DNA of 64,000 nt from JTS-AC122 sp050246015 (GCA_050246015.1 JBFWWU010000010.1:62001-126000); one strand, 5' to 3'. Shown: positions 17,297 through 26,630, numbered from the stretch's first letter. A program made the numbers and translations. Notes: generated from the sequence alone by a model not told the origin.

Positions 17297-18622
17297 ATGG
17301 CCCCCGTTCGCGCCGGCGACGCTCCGCCGGCTCCTTCTTCCGATCCCGGCGCGCCGCCGACGCCCCGCGCTTCGAGCCTTGGGAACGCACTGGGCTGGGC
17401 CGCTTACCTGGCCTGTTCCTGGACCTGGTGCATCGGCATGTTCCTGCCCGTCCTGCTGGTGCGTGACTACGGCATCTGGGGCTTCATCGTCTTTGCCGTC
17501 CCCAATGTCCTGGGCGCCGCCGCGATGGGCTGGGTGCTGCGCTCACGCCGATCCGCCGACCTCATCGTTTCCCACCACCGCTGGGCCGTCCGCCGCTTCT
17601 CCTGGGTCACGATTGCGTTCCACCTCTTCTTCCTCGGGTGGATCGTCACCATCATCGCGCCTGATTATTGGAACGTCGTCTGGCGTCAATCCGACATGGC
17701 CCTCTTCGTCGGCGCCATCGCGCTCGGGATCGCTCTCATGGTCGTCCTCGTCGCCCTGCGCCGCCTCGCCGCGGCGGCGTGGCTCGTCTGGGCCGCGTCG
17801 ATCATCCTCGGCGTCCTCGTCCTCCGCGCCGGCGCCTGGGACCAACTCGTCGCCTCGCGCCAATCCAGCATCTTCCGCTCGTTCCGCCCCGAGGCGCTCA
17901 TGTTCCTGGCCCCCGCGGTCGTCTTCGGCTTTGCGCTCTGTCCCTACCTCGATGCCACGTTCCTTCTCACACGACGCTCCCTGGACCCCCGCCACAGCCG
18001 CTTCGCGTTTTCCTTCGGCTTCGGGGCGCTCTTCGCCGTGATGATCCTCCTCACGCTCGGGTACAGCGCGGCGATGATCCCCACCACCTCGGTCGTCCCC
18101 ATCGGGGGTCTGGCTCCCGCGATGTTCGCCGCTCTCCTCCCGCACCTGATCCTGCAATCCGCCTTCACCATCGCCGTCCATCTCCACGCCGTTCCTCGAT
18201 CTCAGGCGCGCGTCCCGCGCGCCGCCTTGATCGCCGGCGCCATCATCCTGGGTCTTGGCCTGATCGCGGCGGGCACCCTCGCGAGCGATCACAACTACAA
18301 GAACCGGCTTCTTGGCGAGGTCATTTACCGCCTGTTCATGTCCTTCTACGGCCTGGTCTTCCCCGCCTATGTCTGGATCTGCATGATTCCCACCCGCGGG
18401 GCCGCCGGCGAGGTCCATCGCGGGCTCGACGGCGCGGAGGGGCGCGTCAAGATCATCGCCTGGCTCGCCAGCGTCGCCATCGCGGCTCCCGCCTACTGGA
18501 TGGGGTTCATCGAGCGCCAGACCGTCTGGCTCGCCCCCGGCCTGCTGGTCGTCCTCGGCGCCCGGCTCGTCGTGCTCCTTGCCCTGCGGAGCCGCACGGT
18601 CCCCGCGCTCAAATCCCCCTGA
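17297..18622 (+). CDS. multi-pass integral membrane protein, function unknown
   Basis: 441 residues with about 12 hydrophobic segments from residue 25 onward (YLACSWTWCIGMFLPVLLV, FIVFAVPNVLGAAAMGWVL, VTIAFHLFFLGWIVTIIA and so on), short loops and a cytoplasmic-looking Pro-rich N-terminus. The WCIGMFLPVLLVRDYG plus VPNVLGAAAMGW arrangement recalls the LeuT/SSS-type transporter fold, but I see no diagnostic motif. The long frame upstream of 17297 overlaps the previous gene and was rejected; the chosen ATG sits 5 nt after TACACT. Convergent with dus, with 7 nt between stops. Confidence 0.65.
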   Translation: MAPVRAGDAPPAPSSDPGAPPTPRASSLGNALGWAAYLACSWTWCIGMFLPVLLVRDYGIWGFIVFAVPNVLGAAAMGWVLRSRRSADLIVSHHRWAVRRFSWVTIAFHLFFLGWIVTIIAPDYWNVVWRQSDMALFVGAIALGIALMVVLVALRRLAAAAWLVWAASIILGVLVLRAGAWDQLVASRQSSIFRSFRPEALMFLAPAVVFGFALCPYLDATFLLTRRSLDPRHSRFAFSFGFGALFAVMILLTLGYSAAMIPTTSVVPIGGLAPAMFAALLPHLILQSAFTIAVHLHAVPRSQARVPRAALIAGAIILGLGLIAAGTLASDHNYKNRLLGEVIYRLFMSFYGLVFPAYVWICMIPTRGAAGEVHRGLDGAEGRVKIIAWLASVAIAAPAYWMGFIERQTVWLAPGLLVVLGARLVVLLALRSRTVPALKSP

Positions 18623-18629
18623 TCGACCG

Positions 18630-19952
18630 CTACACACCCGCGCCCTCCGGCTCGGCATAGAACTCGTCCATCACCCGCGCCCACTCCGCCGTACTCGACA
18701 CCGCGATCATCCGCTGCCGCACCTCCTCCGCCCGAGGATGGTGCGCCGAGAACCGGATGCCGAACTTCCGCATCATCTTGCTCGCCGCACGTTCGCCCGT
18801 CAGTCGCACCGCGAGCCGGAAGTGCTCCTGCAGCGCCCAGCGCTGCTCCGCGATGCTCGGCGCCGTCGGCGGTACGCCGCGCATCATCTCCCGCGCCTGC
18901 CGGAAGATCCACGGATTCCCGATGCACCCCCGCGCGACGCTCACCGCGCTCACCCCCGTATACGCGATCATGCGGAAAATGTCGTGAACCTCCCACACGT
19001 CCCCGGACCCCAGCACCACGCAGTCCGGCCTCCGCTTCACCAGGTCGCGCAGCGCCGTCCAACGCGACGGCCCGATGTATTTCTGCTCCACCGTGCGGGC
19101 GTGCACCGTCGCCCAGGCGTACCCGAGTTCGAACGCCGCGTCGAAGATGATCTCGAAGTTCCGCGCCTGCTCCGCCGTGTCGTCGAACGCCCGCCGCAGT
19201 TTCACCGTGCACGCCACGTCCCTGGGCAGCGCCTCCCGCACCGCTTTCAGGATATCGATCGCCCCCGCGGGCTGGCTGAGCCAGTGCCCGCCGCGCGCCT
19301 TGTTCTTGATCTTCTTCACCGGGCACGCCAGGTTCACGTCGATCGTCGTGAAGGTGTGGCGTGCCGCGGCCGACGGCCCGCTCGGCGCCGCCACCTCGGG
19401 TGCCGCGCGTGCCCCGCCTGACTGTGCTCCCTCCACCGCCCCGCCGCGGCTTGGAAAATCCCTCATCCGCGGATCCGTCCCCGGGTCGGGCAATCCCGTC
19501 GCGGAATACGCCAGTTCGCGGTACCACTGATCCGCGTGCCGCCCCTGCTCGTACATCTTCAGCGCGGCGGCCGCCATCTCGTCGGGGTCGGAACCGATGA
19601 GTTGCCCAGAGAGCGGCAGGTCGTCCTGCCCGCTGGGCAGGTTATCGCGGATCAGTTCCAGGTCCGCCTTGTCGAACCCATGCCCCCCGCCGAGCAGCAT
19701 CCGGTCCAGCAGCGCTTCGGTGACGCAGAACGGGCACCCATGCCGGCGCGCGATGAGCCGCATGGCGGCGTCCGAATACCCCGCCAGCCCGGCCTGAAAG
19801 AACGGCACGTCAAACGCCGGCGCAACCGCGAGCACCCGCGGATCCATCCCCCGCGCCGCCGCCTCCTTCGCGGCCGCTCCCGGATCGATCTCTTCGATCC
19901 CTGGCGCCATCGCCGGGCTCGGGGGTGTCGCGTTGTTGCCGTGGCACGACAT
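18630..19952 (-). CDS. dus: tRNA-dihydrouridine synthase with a large insertion
   Basis: 440 residues, roughly 100 longer than usual. DVPFFQAGLAGYSDAAMRLIARRHGC and PLSGQLIGSDPDEMAAAA form the FMN-binding start of the TIM barrel. DVNLACPVKKIKNKARGGHWL contains the catalytic Cys (residue 210) in N-x-x-C-P, and TVHARTVEQKYIGPSRW and LGSGDVW match the phosphate/FMN loops. A C-terminal helical domain (about 370-430) binds tRNA. An insertion of about 60 residues (about 138-200; Gly/Ala/Ser-rich) splits the helix before the catalytic strand. It reduces uridine in the tRNA D-loop using FMN/NADPH. ATG 19952 was preferred to GTG 19961 because TATAGT (19965-19960) stands 7 nt upstream. Confidence 0.88.
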   Translation of the reverse strand: MSCHGNNATPPSPAMAPGIEEIDPGAAAKEAAARGMDPRVLAVAPAFDVPFFQAGLAGYSDAAMRLIARRHGCPFCVTEALLDRMLLGGGHGFDKADLELIRDNLPSGQDDLPLSGQLIGSDPDEMAAAALKMYEQGRHADQWYRELAYSATGLPDPGTDPRMRDFPSRGGAVEGAQSGGARAAPEVAAPSGPSAAARHTFTTIDVNLACPVKKIKNKARGGHWLSQPAGAIDILKAVREALPRDVACTVKLRRAFDDTAEQARNFEIIFDAAFELGYAWATVHARTVEQKYIGPSRWTALRDLVKRRPDCVVLGSGDVWEVHDIFRMIAYTGVSAVSVARGCIGNPWIFRQAREMMRGVPPTAPSIAEQRWALQEHFRLAVRLTGERAASKMMRKFGIRFSAHHPRAEEVRQRMIAVSSTAEWARVMDEFYAEPEGAGV

Positions 19953-19959
19953 CAGGCAC

Positions 19960-19965
19960 ACTATA
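19960..19965 (-). promoter_or_regulatory. -10 box TATAGT, leaderless-type, for dus; overlaps the divergent lipoprotein promoter
   Basis: TATAGT on the reverse strand is 7 nt from the dus ATG at 19952. On the forward strand the same bases give TATAGG, 3 nt before the lipoprotein ATG at 19971. Only 18 nt separate the two start codons, so both transcripts must be leaderless or nearly so. Confidence 0.45.
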
Positions 19966-19970
19966 GGGTT

Positions 19971-20447
19971 ATGAAGATTTCACTCCGGCCCGCGTCCGCC
20001 ACCCCCGCGTCATCCAATCGTGCGCTCCCCGGCCTCGCCCGCCGCGGCGTGATCGCGGCGATCGCCGCCGCGTGCCTCGCCCTTGGCGCCTGCTCCTCGG
20101 GCTCCGGCGACATCCCCGCCGGGCCCGAGTTCCCCGCGATCCCCCAGTCCGGCTCCATCGATGTCCAGGTGTTCCGCGATGACACCATCATCCGCATGAC
20201 CAACACCACCGCTCGCACCCTCCCCCCCGGACGCATCTGGGCCAACCGCTGGTACGCCCGAGATTTTCCAGGGCTCGACGTCGGCGAGTCCCTCACGCTT
20301 GATCTCAGCGAGTTCAAGGATCGCTACGACGACTCCTTCCGCGCGGGCGGCTTCTTCGCCACCGATCGCCCCTCCAGGCTCGTGCAGGTCCAACTCGAAA
20401 TCAACGGTCAGTTGATCGGGCTCGTCGTCGTCGGGAATCCCGAGTAG
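19971..20447 (+). CDS. lipoprotein with a YcfL-like C-terminal domain (tentative)
   Basis: 158 residues. Arg-rich n-region, hydrophobic core GVIAAIAAACLALGAC and lipobox L-G-A-C with Cys near residue 38. The mature part is about 120 residues: IDVQVFRDDTIIRMTNTTARTLPPGRIWANRWYARDFPGLDVGESLTLDLSEFKDRY resembles small beta-rich envelope domains, and its functional assignment is open. The ATG at 19971 is preferred over the long open frame upstream because that frame overlaps dus and lacks a signal peptide. It ends 8 nt before the convergent phosphatase. Confidence 0.65.
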   Translation: MKISLRPASATPASSNRALPGLARRGVIAAIAAACLALGACSSGSGDIPAGPEFPAIPQSGSIDVQVFRDDTIIRMTNTTARTLPPGRIWANRWYARDFPGLDVGESLTLDLSEFKDRYDDSFRAGGFFATDRPSRLVQVQLEINGQLIGLVVVGNPE

Positions 20448-20455
20448 CCGTCTCC

Positions 20456-21550
20456 TTACCGCGTAGCCGACTCCTCCGACATCCCCAGCCCCGCGATCGC
20501 CCCGATCACGTCCGCATGCAGCCCCGGCGGCGCCACCACGACGCCGCGATTCCTGGCCAGGTCCGGCCCGCACGAAAAATCCAGCGGCTTCCCCCTCGCG
20601 TCGCTCACGACGCACCCCGCTTGCTCCGCGATCAGCGCGCCCGCCGCGTGATCCCAGATCTTCTCAACGTACCCGCGCTTGCTCGGCAGCCTCAGGTACA
20701 CGTCCGCCTGCCCACGCGCCACCACCGCGTACTTGCACTGGCTGTCAATCCGAACCGCGGGCACCGGCGCCCCACGCCCGAAGCGACGCTCGACCACCTC
20801 CCGCATGATCGCTTCCGACGAGTCCCGCCGGGAATGCGACGGCTCAAAGCTCTCGACCAGGATCGGCACCCGATCCGACGACCCGCGCCGGGGCTCAACC
20901 CGCATCGGGACCTCGCGGTCGGTCAGCACGCACGCCCCCACCGCCACGCCCGCCCTGTCTCCAGCCCCCCCTGCCCCCCGCTGCGACGCGTACAGGCACC
21001 CCGCCGCGTCCTTCACGTCCAGCGCCGCCTCAAAGTCCGCCGGCAGGTTCGGACACCCAAGCACCGCGACCACCGGACTGTCCCCCACGATGTACGCCAG
21101 GCACACCGCGTATTGCTGACCGCGCAAAAAACCCTTTGTCCCGTCGATCGGGTCGAGCGTCCAGAACCCGTTCGACACCCCCGCCTCACCGGTCCCCGTC
21201 CCATCGTCTATCGCTTCCAGGAGAGCCCCCGCGCTCGCTTCGGGCCAGACGTGCCGCGCGGCCTCCACCGCCGCGCTCAACTGCGCCGCATGCTCGGGAC
21301 GGCGCAAATACTCCGACGACTCCTCGGCGATCAACCGGAACGAGCCCAGCCGCTGGCGCAGCGTTCGCGCGACCACCGCCTGCGCCGCAAAGTCCGCCAC
21401 CGTCACCGGCGAATCGTCGTCCTTGGTCACCGCCCGCACCCGGTCCAGCGAGCCCTGCACGATCCGGCACACTTCGCTCGCGCGGCGCACCGCTACCTTC
21501 GCGACGCCCAGCATCGCCTCCAGCGCCTCTGGCTTCAACTGGTCTTGCAT
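20456..21550 (-). CDS. 3'(2'),5'-bisphosphate nucleotidase / inositol-phosphatase family
   Basis: 364 residues, the length of HAL2-type enzymes rather than short CysQ. The metal-binding motifs are complete: DSPVTVADFAAQ, IAEESSE, LDPIDGTKGF (residues about 133-142) and EKIWDHAAGALI near residue 310. HAL2-type members hydrolyse PAP/PAPS with Mg, Li-sensitive; the family fold is shared with inositol monophosphatase, so substrate is inferred. The insert DRAGVAVGACVLTDREV is unremarkable. The ATG at 21550 follows TATCAT by 5 nt without a Shine-Dalgarno. No sulfate-assimilation genes are adjacent. Confidence 0.87.
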   Translation of the reverse strand: MQDQLKPEALEAMLGVAKVAVRRASEVCRIVQGSLDRVRAVTKDDDSPVTVADFAAQAVVARTLRQRLGSFRLIAEESSEYLRRPEHAAQLSAAVEAARHVWPEASAGALLEAIDDGTGTGEAGVSNGFWTLDPIDGTKGFLRGQQYAVCLAYIVGDSPVVAVLGCPNLPADFEAALDVKDAAGCLYASQRGAGGAGDRAGVAVGACVLTDREVPMRVEPRRGSSDRVPILVESFEPSHSRRDSSEAIMREVVERRFGRGAPVPAVRIDSQCKYAVVARGQADVYLRLPSKRGYVEKIWDHAAGALIAEQAGCVVSDARGKPLDFSCGPDLARNRGVVVAPPGLHADVIGAIAGLGMSEESATR

Positions 21551-21555
21551 CGCCG

Positions 21556-21561
21556 ATGATA
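21556..21561 (-). promoter_or_regulatory. -10 box TATCAT, leaderless-type
   Basis: TATCAT lies 5 nt before the phosphatase ATG at 21550; CTGAAC about 17 nt further upstream is a possible weak -35. Confidence 0.35.
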
Positions 21562-21622
21562 GTGCCCCGGCGCGGCCCGTTCAGCCTCGGGCGCTCCCGT
21601 TCAACTCGTCGGCATCCGAGGT

Positions 21623-23215
21623 CTACAGCGTGCTCGCCGTGCCGTTCTCCGTGGACGTGCCGGTGCGACCCGCGACTTTCCCAAGCGCGCTTGGGAGTTC
21701 GATCCCCGCCTGCTGTGCCAGTTCGTGCAAGCGCGGCAGCACATTCACCATCCCGGCGAGAAAGTCGCTGGTCGAGTTTCGCCCCGTGCCGTTGGACCCC
21801 GTGTCCCACACCGTGATCTTGTCGATCTTGAGATTGCTGATCGCCTTGACCTGCTCGGCCACAAGTTTGGGCAGTTGCTCGATCAGCAGCAGCGTCGGCC
21901 CGACCTGGGCATCGGTGCCGCAGGCCTCGATCAGCCGGCGGTAACCCTCCGCCTTGGCCTCCATCACCTTCTGCACGCCCTTGGCTTCGGCCTCGTACCT
22001 GGCCAGGATCGCGTCCGCCTCGCCCTGGGCCTCGCGCCGGCGTTTCTCGGCCTCGGCCTCCGCCGCGATCTCAATTCGCTTCTTCTCGATCTCCTGCGGC
22101 GCCAGTTGCTCCTTCGCCAGCCTCGCCAGTTCCTGCTCCCGCTGCGCCAGCAGGATCGCTTCCGACGCCTTGGCCGACGCCACGTCCGACCGCCGCTTTG
22201 CTTCCGCCCGGATCTCGGCCAGTTTCGCGCTCGACTCCGCGACCTGCGCCGACGACGTGTTCTCGCCCACCACCGCGTTCGCCTCGGCCTCGGCGACGCG
22301 GATGCGCTGCTCCTGCTCGGCGGACTTCTTCGCCGCCACCGCCTCGGCTTCCCGCTGCGCCGCCACCACCTCCTGGTTCCGCTTCGACTCCGATTCCCCG
22401 CGGATCGCCTCCGCTTCCAGCGCCGCCATCGCGACGCGCTGCTGCTGCTCGGCCTTCTTCTTGCCCTCGTTGGCCGCCGCCGTCTCCAGCGCGACCTTCA
22501 CCATCTTCTCACGCACCGCCGCCGCTTCGCCCGTCGCACCATCTCGGTCCTGCTGCGCCACATCCACCTTGGCCCGGTTGATCGCCTCCGCCGCGGCCCG
22601 CTTGCCGATCGCCTCGATGTACCCGGATTCGTCGGTGATGTCACGGATGTTCACGTTGATCAGGTCCAGGCCGATCTTGTTGATCTCCTGCGCCACGTTC
22701 TCGTTCACCAGTTTCATGAACTTCTCGCGGTCCTTGTTGATCTCTTCGATCGACAGCGTCGCGATCACCAGCCGTAGTTGGCCCAGGATGATGTCCTGCG
22801 CCTGCTCTCGGATCGTCTGCACGCTCAGGTTCAACAGCCTCTCGGCCGCGTTGTTCATCAGCACCGGGCTCGTCGATATCCCCACCGTGAACGTCGAGGG
22901 CACATTCACTCGGATGTTGTTCAGCGACAGCGCGCCCTGGAGCGGGATTTCGATCGCGATCGGATCCAGTGACAGGTACGAATAATCCTGGATCAGCGGC
23001 CAGACCAGCACCCCGCCGCCGTGGATGCACTTGCTGGCCCGCTGGTTCCCCACGCGCCCGAATACGACCAGGATCCGGTTGCTCGGGCACCGCTTGTAGC
23101 GTGACGCCGCGAACAGAATCAAGAAGAACACCAGCAGCACGAACGCCGCGCCCAGCCCGATCCACAGAAGCGACGCCGGATCATTCGGTGCCGCCAGAGT
23201 CGTTGCATTCCACAT
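21623..23215 (-). CDS. flotillin (SPFH/band-7 protein)
   Basis: 530 residues. One N-terminal membrane segment (LLWIGLGAAFVLLVFFLILFAA, about 16-37), an SPFH domain (40-230; KCIHGGGVLVWPLIQDYSYLSLDPIAIEIPL, VNVPSTFTVGIS), then a long Ala/Glu/Lys coiled coil (240-460) with the flotillin EAEAE/EQQQRVA repeats. The tail is Gly/Thr/Ser-rich. Flotillins oligomerise at the membrane and organise fluid microdomains. AAGGAGA 6 nt before the ATG is a strong ribosome-binding site. The NfeD-like gene sits 89 nt upstream on the same strand, the usual FloT-YuaF type pair. Confidence 0.92.
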   Translation of the reverse strand: MWNATTLAAPNDPASLLWIGLGAAFVLLVFFLILFAASRYKRCPSNRILVVFGRVGNQRASKCIHGGGVLVWPLIQDYSYLSLDPIAIEIPLQGALSLNNIRVNVPSTFTVGISTSPVLMNNAAERLLNLSVQTIREQAQDIILGQLRLVIATLSIEEINKDREKFMKLVNENVAQEINKIGLDLINVNIRDITDESGYIEAIGKRAAAEAINRAKVDVAQQDRDGATGEAAAVREKMVKVALETAAANEGKKKAEQQQRVAMAALEAEAIRGESESKRNQEVVAAQREAEAVAAKKSAEQEQRIRVAEAEANAVVGENTSSAQVAESSAKLAEIRAEAKRRSDVASAKASEAILLAQREQELARLAKEQLAPQEIEKKRIEIAAEAEAEKRRREAQGEADAILARYEAEAKGVQKVMEAKAEGYRRLIEACGTDAQVGPTLLLIEQLPKLVAEQVKAISNLKIDKITVWDTGSNGTGRNSTSDFLAGMVNVLPRLHELAQQAGIELPSALGKVAGRTGTSTENGTASTL

Positions 23216-23304
23216 GGGTCTCTCCTTGTGCGGACAGTATCAGCCCGGCGTCGGTACACGCGCCGCGCCCGACATTGCAACAGCATAACACGCCGCGCAC
23301 TCGC

Positions 23305-23880
23305 TTACGCGGGGGCTACGGCCAATGTGTTGGGATCGTTCACCCCGACCACCCGGATACGTTCCTGCGACGCCAGCCCGGGGCCCGTTGAGATCGCGTT
23401 GTACGTGCGCTGCCGGTTGTCGATGATCACCTGCACCTGCCCCTGCCCTTCCCCCGCGGGGGGAATACTCACATAGACCGTCCCCTCGACCCCAACGGCC
23501 TGCTCAGGGTCGATGTTCCCAGAAATCTGCAGGTCGTGGATCGCCTTGAGCGCGAGCCCCAGGATCCACATCATCGCGCCCCCGCTGGCCACCCCGATCG
23601 CGATGCTCGTCGGGATTCCCAGGTCGCTCCCCTTCAGCGCCCCAAGCCCGCCCCAGCCGAACCCCATGCAGAAGGCGGCGAGCGACTGAATCGACAGCAG
23701 TTTGAACCCTTCGGACGGGTCGGCGTGGTGCGCATCGATGTCGATGCCCAGGTCCTGATGAAAGTCGATCCCAAGATCGCCGACGAACATCATCACCACG
23801 CGGATCAGGAAGATCACGGTGCCCACGAAGGCCGGGACCGTGAACCACGCCGCATGCTCATTGAAAAATAGCTCGTACAT
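23305..23880 (-). CDS. NfeD/YuaF-like membrane protein, flotillin partner
   Basis: 191 residues: a hydrophobic first segment (VPAFVGTVIFLIRVVMMFV), a conserved helical hairpin around residues 65-115 (FKLLSIQSLAAFCMGFGWGGLGALKG, TSIAIGVASGGAMMWILGLAL), and a C-terminal OB-fold-like domain (about 128-185; GVEGTVYVSIPPAGEGQGQVQVII). This is the short NfeD type without the serine protease domain. An AAGGGGG ribosome-binding site precedes the ATG. Its position before flotillin supports a joint role in membrane microdomains. Confidence 0.85.
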   Translation of the reverse strand: MYELFFNEHAAWFTVPAFVGTVIFLIRVVMMFVGDLGIDFHQDLGIDIDAHHADPSEGFKLLSIQSLAAFCMGFGWGGLGALKGSDLGIPTSIAIGVASGGAMMWILGLALKAIHDLQISGNIDPEQAVGVEGTVYVSIPPAGEGQGQVQVIIDNRQRTYNAISTGPGLASQERIRVVGVNDPNTLAVAPA

Positions 23881-24245
23881 CGCTTACCCCCTTCGCAGTG
23901 GGCGGAAGCCGGTGACATGCCTTATTCTCGTCATTGTATTCGGAATTCAGTCCGGCGGGATTTCAGCAGCGCCACGGGGTGCGACCATGCTAGTTTCATC
24001 TGAGCCGCCCGGCGCGAGCCGGCGGGGAGTGGTGCCTGGTCTCATAGCCCACGCCATTGCTCAATCGCGCCGAGTCGCCGAGCGCTCCCACCGACCACTT
24101 GCGCGATCCGGCTCAAAAACAAAAGGTCACACGCGCGCACCGCGGTGCACGCGGGCCCCGGAGTGCCAACTCGTCGCGTGTGGCGCGCGAACCGACGCGG
24201 GACGTCTGCCACCCACCCCATCCCTTCGCGTTCCCGCCCGCTCCG
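23881..24245. other. 365-nt intergenic region holding repeat copy 2
   Basis: It lies between the Pmp3 peptide and the NfeD-like gene, both on the reverse strand. It contains the repeat at 24081-24132 and a reverse-strand TACAAT (23938-23933) about 50 nt before nfeD that could be a -10. No coding potential seen. Confidence 0.4.
24081..24132. repeat. 52-nt intergenic repeat, copy 2
   Basis: AGCGCTCCCACCGACC... to GGTCACAC, a near match of 2096-2149. It has the same orientation relative to flanking reverse-strand genes and lies about 200 nt upstream of nfeD. Confidence 0.7.
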
Positions 24246-24419
24246 CTACTTCAGAATCACCAGGATCGCGTGGATCAGCCCGGGGATGTAAAAGAGCAGC
24301 GTCAGGATGATGTTGATGACCAGCGAGCCCCCGATGCCGGCTTTCAGCCCGACCGCCAGCGGCGGGATGAAGATCGCGATGATGATCAGCAGCAGTTTGT
24401 TGGTCGCGATGTCTGACAT
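24246..24419 (-). CDS. Pmp3/YqaE (UPF0057) family membrane peptide
   Basis: 57 residues with two hydrophobic helices: LLLIIIAIFIPPLAVGLKAG and SLVINIILTLLFYIPGLIHAILVIL. The IFIPPLAVGL and LTLLFYIPGLIHAI motifs are the Pmp3/YqaE signature. Members are stress-induced plasma-membrane proteolipids affecting membrane potential and salt tolerance in yeast and plants; the bacterial role is less clear. The frame is open upstream, but the family N-terminus and start are at the ATG 24419. Confidence 0.9.
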   Translation of the reverse strand: MSDIATNKLLLIIIAIFIPPLAVGLKAGIGGSLVINIILTLLFYIPGLIHAILVILK

Positions 24420-24569
24420 GGTGGCGCTCCCATATGTGTGAGCGACGTCGCGTTCTACGACGTGCCGATAACAGAGTGTACCTGAAAACAGCCGTCCCCG
24501 CGGCACGCTGAATTTCCCTACCAAAGGTCCCAACAACGCCCGATATCAGGCGAACAATTGCCCCGCACC

Positions 24570-26504
24570 ATGAACACACGACCGACTTGGCTCGATCGAC
24601 TCTCTTCCCCAGCGGGCTCGCCCCGAGCGGCCCCTCCCGGCGCACCCTCCGCTCAGGACGCCGGCGCCCAGAATGCCGGCGGGTGGAATCAGGACGCCCA
24701 GGCCCCGGGGCGCCAACGCCGCGCCCCGGATCGCCCGGCCCGCCTGTCCGCCGGGCGCGCCTTCCGAATGCTGGCGGTCGAGAGTCAGCGTTCTCGACTC
24801 CCCCAGATGGCAGCGGCCCTCTCGTACCGCACCATCTTCGGACTCTTGCCCATGATCGTCGTCGGCCTGGTCGTCCTCAAGGCCTTCAGCACCGACCAGC
24901 AGATCGAGCACACGCTCAGCAAGGCCTTGGAATACGCCGGGCTCACCACCATCGGCGTCAAGGACGGATCGCACCAGCCTCCAACCTCCGATGGTGCTGA
25001 TCCCCTTCCCCCGGACGCGACTCCGAACGGAGCCAAGTCGCCCGCTCCTCACCCCTCCCGCCCGGATTCCGCATCAGACGCCGGCGTGCCCGTCGATCCG
25101 GCCCTCGACGAGTCCGCTTTCTTTGAGGACTCCGACGGATCGGTCGCTTCCGCCGTCAAGATGCTCGTCGCCCGCGCCGGGTCGGTCAATATCCGGGCGA
25201 TCGGTCTCATCGGCGGCATCATGCTCATCTACGCCGCGGTCTCCATGCTCGTCGAAATCGAACGCGCCTTCAACCAGATCTACCGCGTCCCCGCAGGAAA
25301 ATCCTGGATCCGACGGATCTTCCAGTACTGGACGATGCTCACCCTCGGCACCCTCCTGCTCTTTGTCTCGTTCTACGTCGGCGAGCAGTTCAAGGCGTGG
25401 GTCGAGCGCGTCGCCGAAGCCGGCGGAATCAACCGTGACAACGTCGTCTGGCTCATGATCTCCGGCTACGGCATCACCGTGCTCGTCAGCACCGTGCTCA
25501 TCCTGCTCGTCTACCTCGCCGTCCCCAATACGCGCGTTCGCTTCGTCCCCGCTCTCGCCGGGGCCCTAGTCGCCGCCATTCTCTGGGAGGCCGGTAAGTG
25601 GGGATTCACCCAGTACGTGAGTTACTCAACCAGTTACGCGCAACTCTACGGCTCCATTGCCCTGATCCCCCTCTTCCTGCTCTGGGTCTACGTCACCTGG
25701 TTCATCATCCTCCTCGGGCTCAACATCAGTTTCCACCTCCAGCAGGCCCGCGCCGGCGCCAGCCTCGCCCTCCCGGGCGGCCAGGTCATCGGGTGGGAGG
25801 AATACGACGCCGAGCCCGGCGTCGTGGACCCCACCGCCGCCCTGGCGCTGCTCGAAGTCGTCGCCGGCGGATTTCGCAACGGCACGCCCGTCAGTCAGAA
25901 ACGACTCGCCCAGAAAATCGGCCTGCCCCAGGGCGCCACGCGCATGCTGCTCGATCGGCTCGCCGATCGCGGGTTTGTGCACCGCGTCGCCGACTCCTCC
26001 GGCTCGCTCGCCCCCCAAGGATCGCCCGAAACCGAGAACTCGCTGTACGCACTCGCCCGCCCACCCGAACTCATCGCGGCGGCCGACGTCCTGCGCGTCG
26101 GGTACGAACTCTCGGGGATCCAGGCAGCCCAGACCGCGGCCAGCGCGGGCGGGCACGATGGCGTGTCCCCGATCTCCAGCACCCTGGTCGAGCGCCTCCG
26201 CCGAGCGCAACTCGACGCCGCCGGCCGATCTTCGCTTGCATCACTGATGAACGCCGAGAATGCCCCCACAGACTTCGGCCCACGACGGTCGCTCGCCGGC
26301 GAGGGCGGCGCGCACGGCGACGCGGACGTACTCGATGCGCATTCGATTCCGCGCAGCCTCCATCCGGCCACAGCAAGCCGGGCGCCGACACGCCCGGCGC
26401 CCATCCCCGGGTCGGATGCACCCCCTCCCGCCGACGTGACCGAACCGCCCTCGAAGCCGGCGCCGCCGCCCGCGGATCAGGATTCCGAAAACTCGCGCGG
26501 CTGA
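24570..26504 (+). CDS. YihY/BrkB family membrane protein with C-terminal winged-helix-like domain
   Basis: About 644 residues; relatives are usually 280-430. FRMLAVESQRSRLPQMAAALSYRTIFGLLPMIVV begins the YihY/BrkB (formerly RNase BN-like) domain, followed by five more membrane segments to about residue 390, including LIYAAVSMLVEIERAFNQIYRV and LYGSIALIPLFLLWVYVTWFIILLGL. A Pro/Asp-rich soluble insert lies between membrane segments 1 and 2 (about 120-195). The region at about 425-480 (TPVSQKRLAQKIGLPQGATRMLLDRLADRGFVHRV) looks like a winged helix. The tail is low-complexity Pro/Ala. The ATG at 24570 is preferred to TTG 24558; no clear ribosome-binding site. Transport function is unknown. Confidence 0.82.
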   Translation: MNTRPTWLDRLSSPAGSPRAAPPGAPSAQDAGAQNAGGWNQDAQAPGRQRRAPDRPARLSAGRAFRMLAVESQRSRLPQMAAALSYRTIFGLLPMIVVGLVVLKAFSTDQQIEHTLSKALEYAGLTTIGVKDGSHQPPTSDGADPLPPDATPNGAKSPAPHPSRPDSASDAGVPVDPALDESAFFEDSDGSVASAVKMLVARAGSVNIRAIGLIGGIMLIYAAVSMLVEIERAFNQIYRVPAGKSWIRRIFQYWTMLTLGTLLLFVSFYVGEQFKAWVERVAEAGGINRDNVVWLMISGYGITVLVSTVLILLVYLAVPNTRVRFVPALAGALVAAILWEAGKWGFTQYVSYSTSYAQLYGSIALIPLFLLWVYVTWFIILLGLNISFHLQQARAGASLALPGGQVIGWEEYDAEPGVVDPTAALALLEVVAGGFRNGTPVSQKRLAQKIGLPQGATRMLLDRLADRGFVHRVADSSGSLAPQGSPETENSLYALARPPELIAAADVLRVGYELSGIQAAQTAASAGGHDGVSPISSTLVERLRRAQLDAAGRSSLASLMNAENAPTDFGPRRSLAGEGGAHGDADVLDAHSIPRSLHPATASRAPTRPAPIPGSDAPPPADVTEPPSKPAPPPADQDSENSRG

Positions 26505-26630
26505 TCGAGCCGCCTGGGAACGCCAGAACTGGTCACCCTCCGCATGCGAACGGATACTCCGCCGGGCGACAGATCCGCCTAGAGTTGCCCGTTGGGTGTT
26601 GGACCGCAAGACGCCGGTCAGGAGTTGCGA

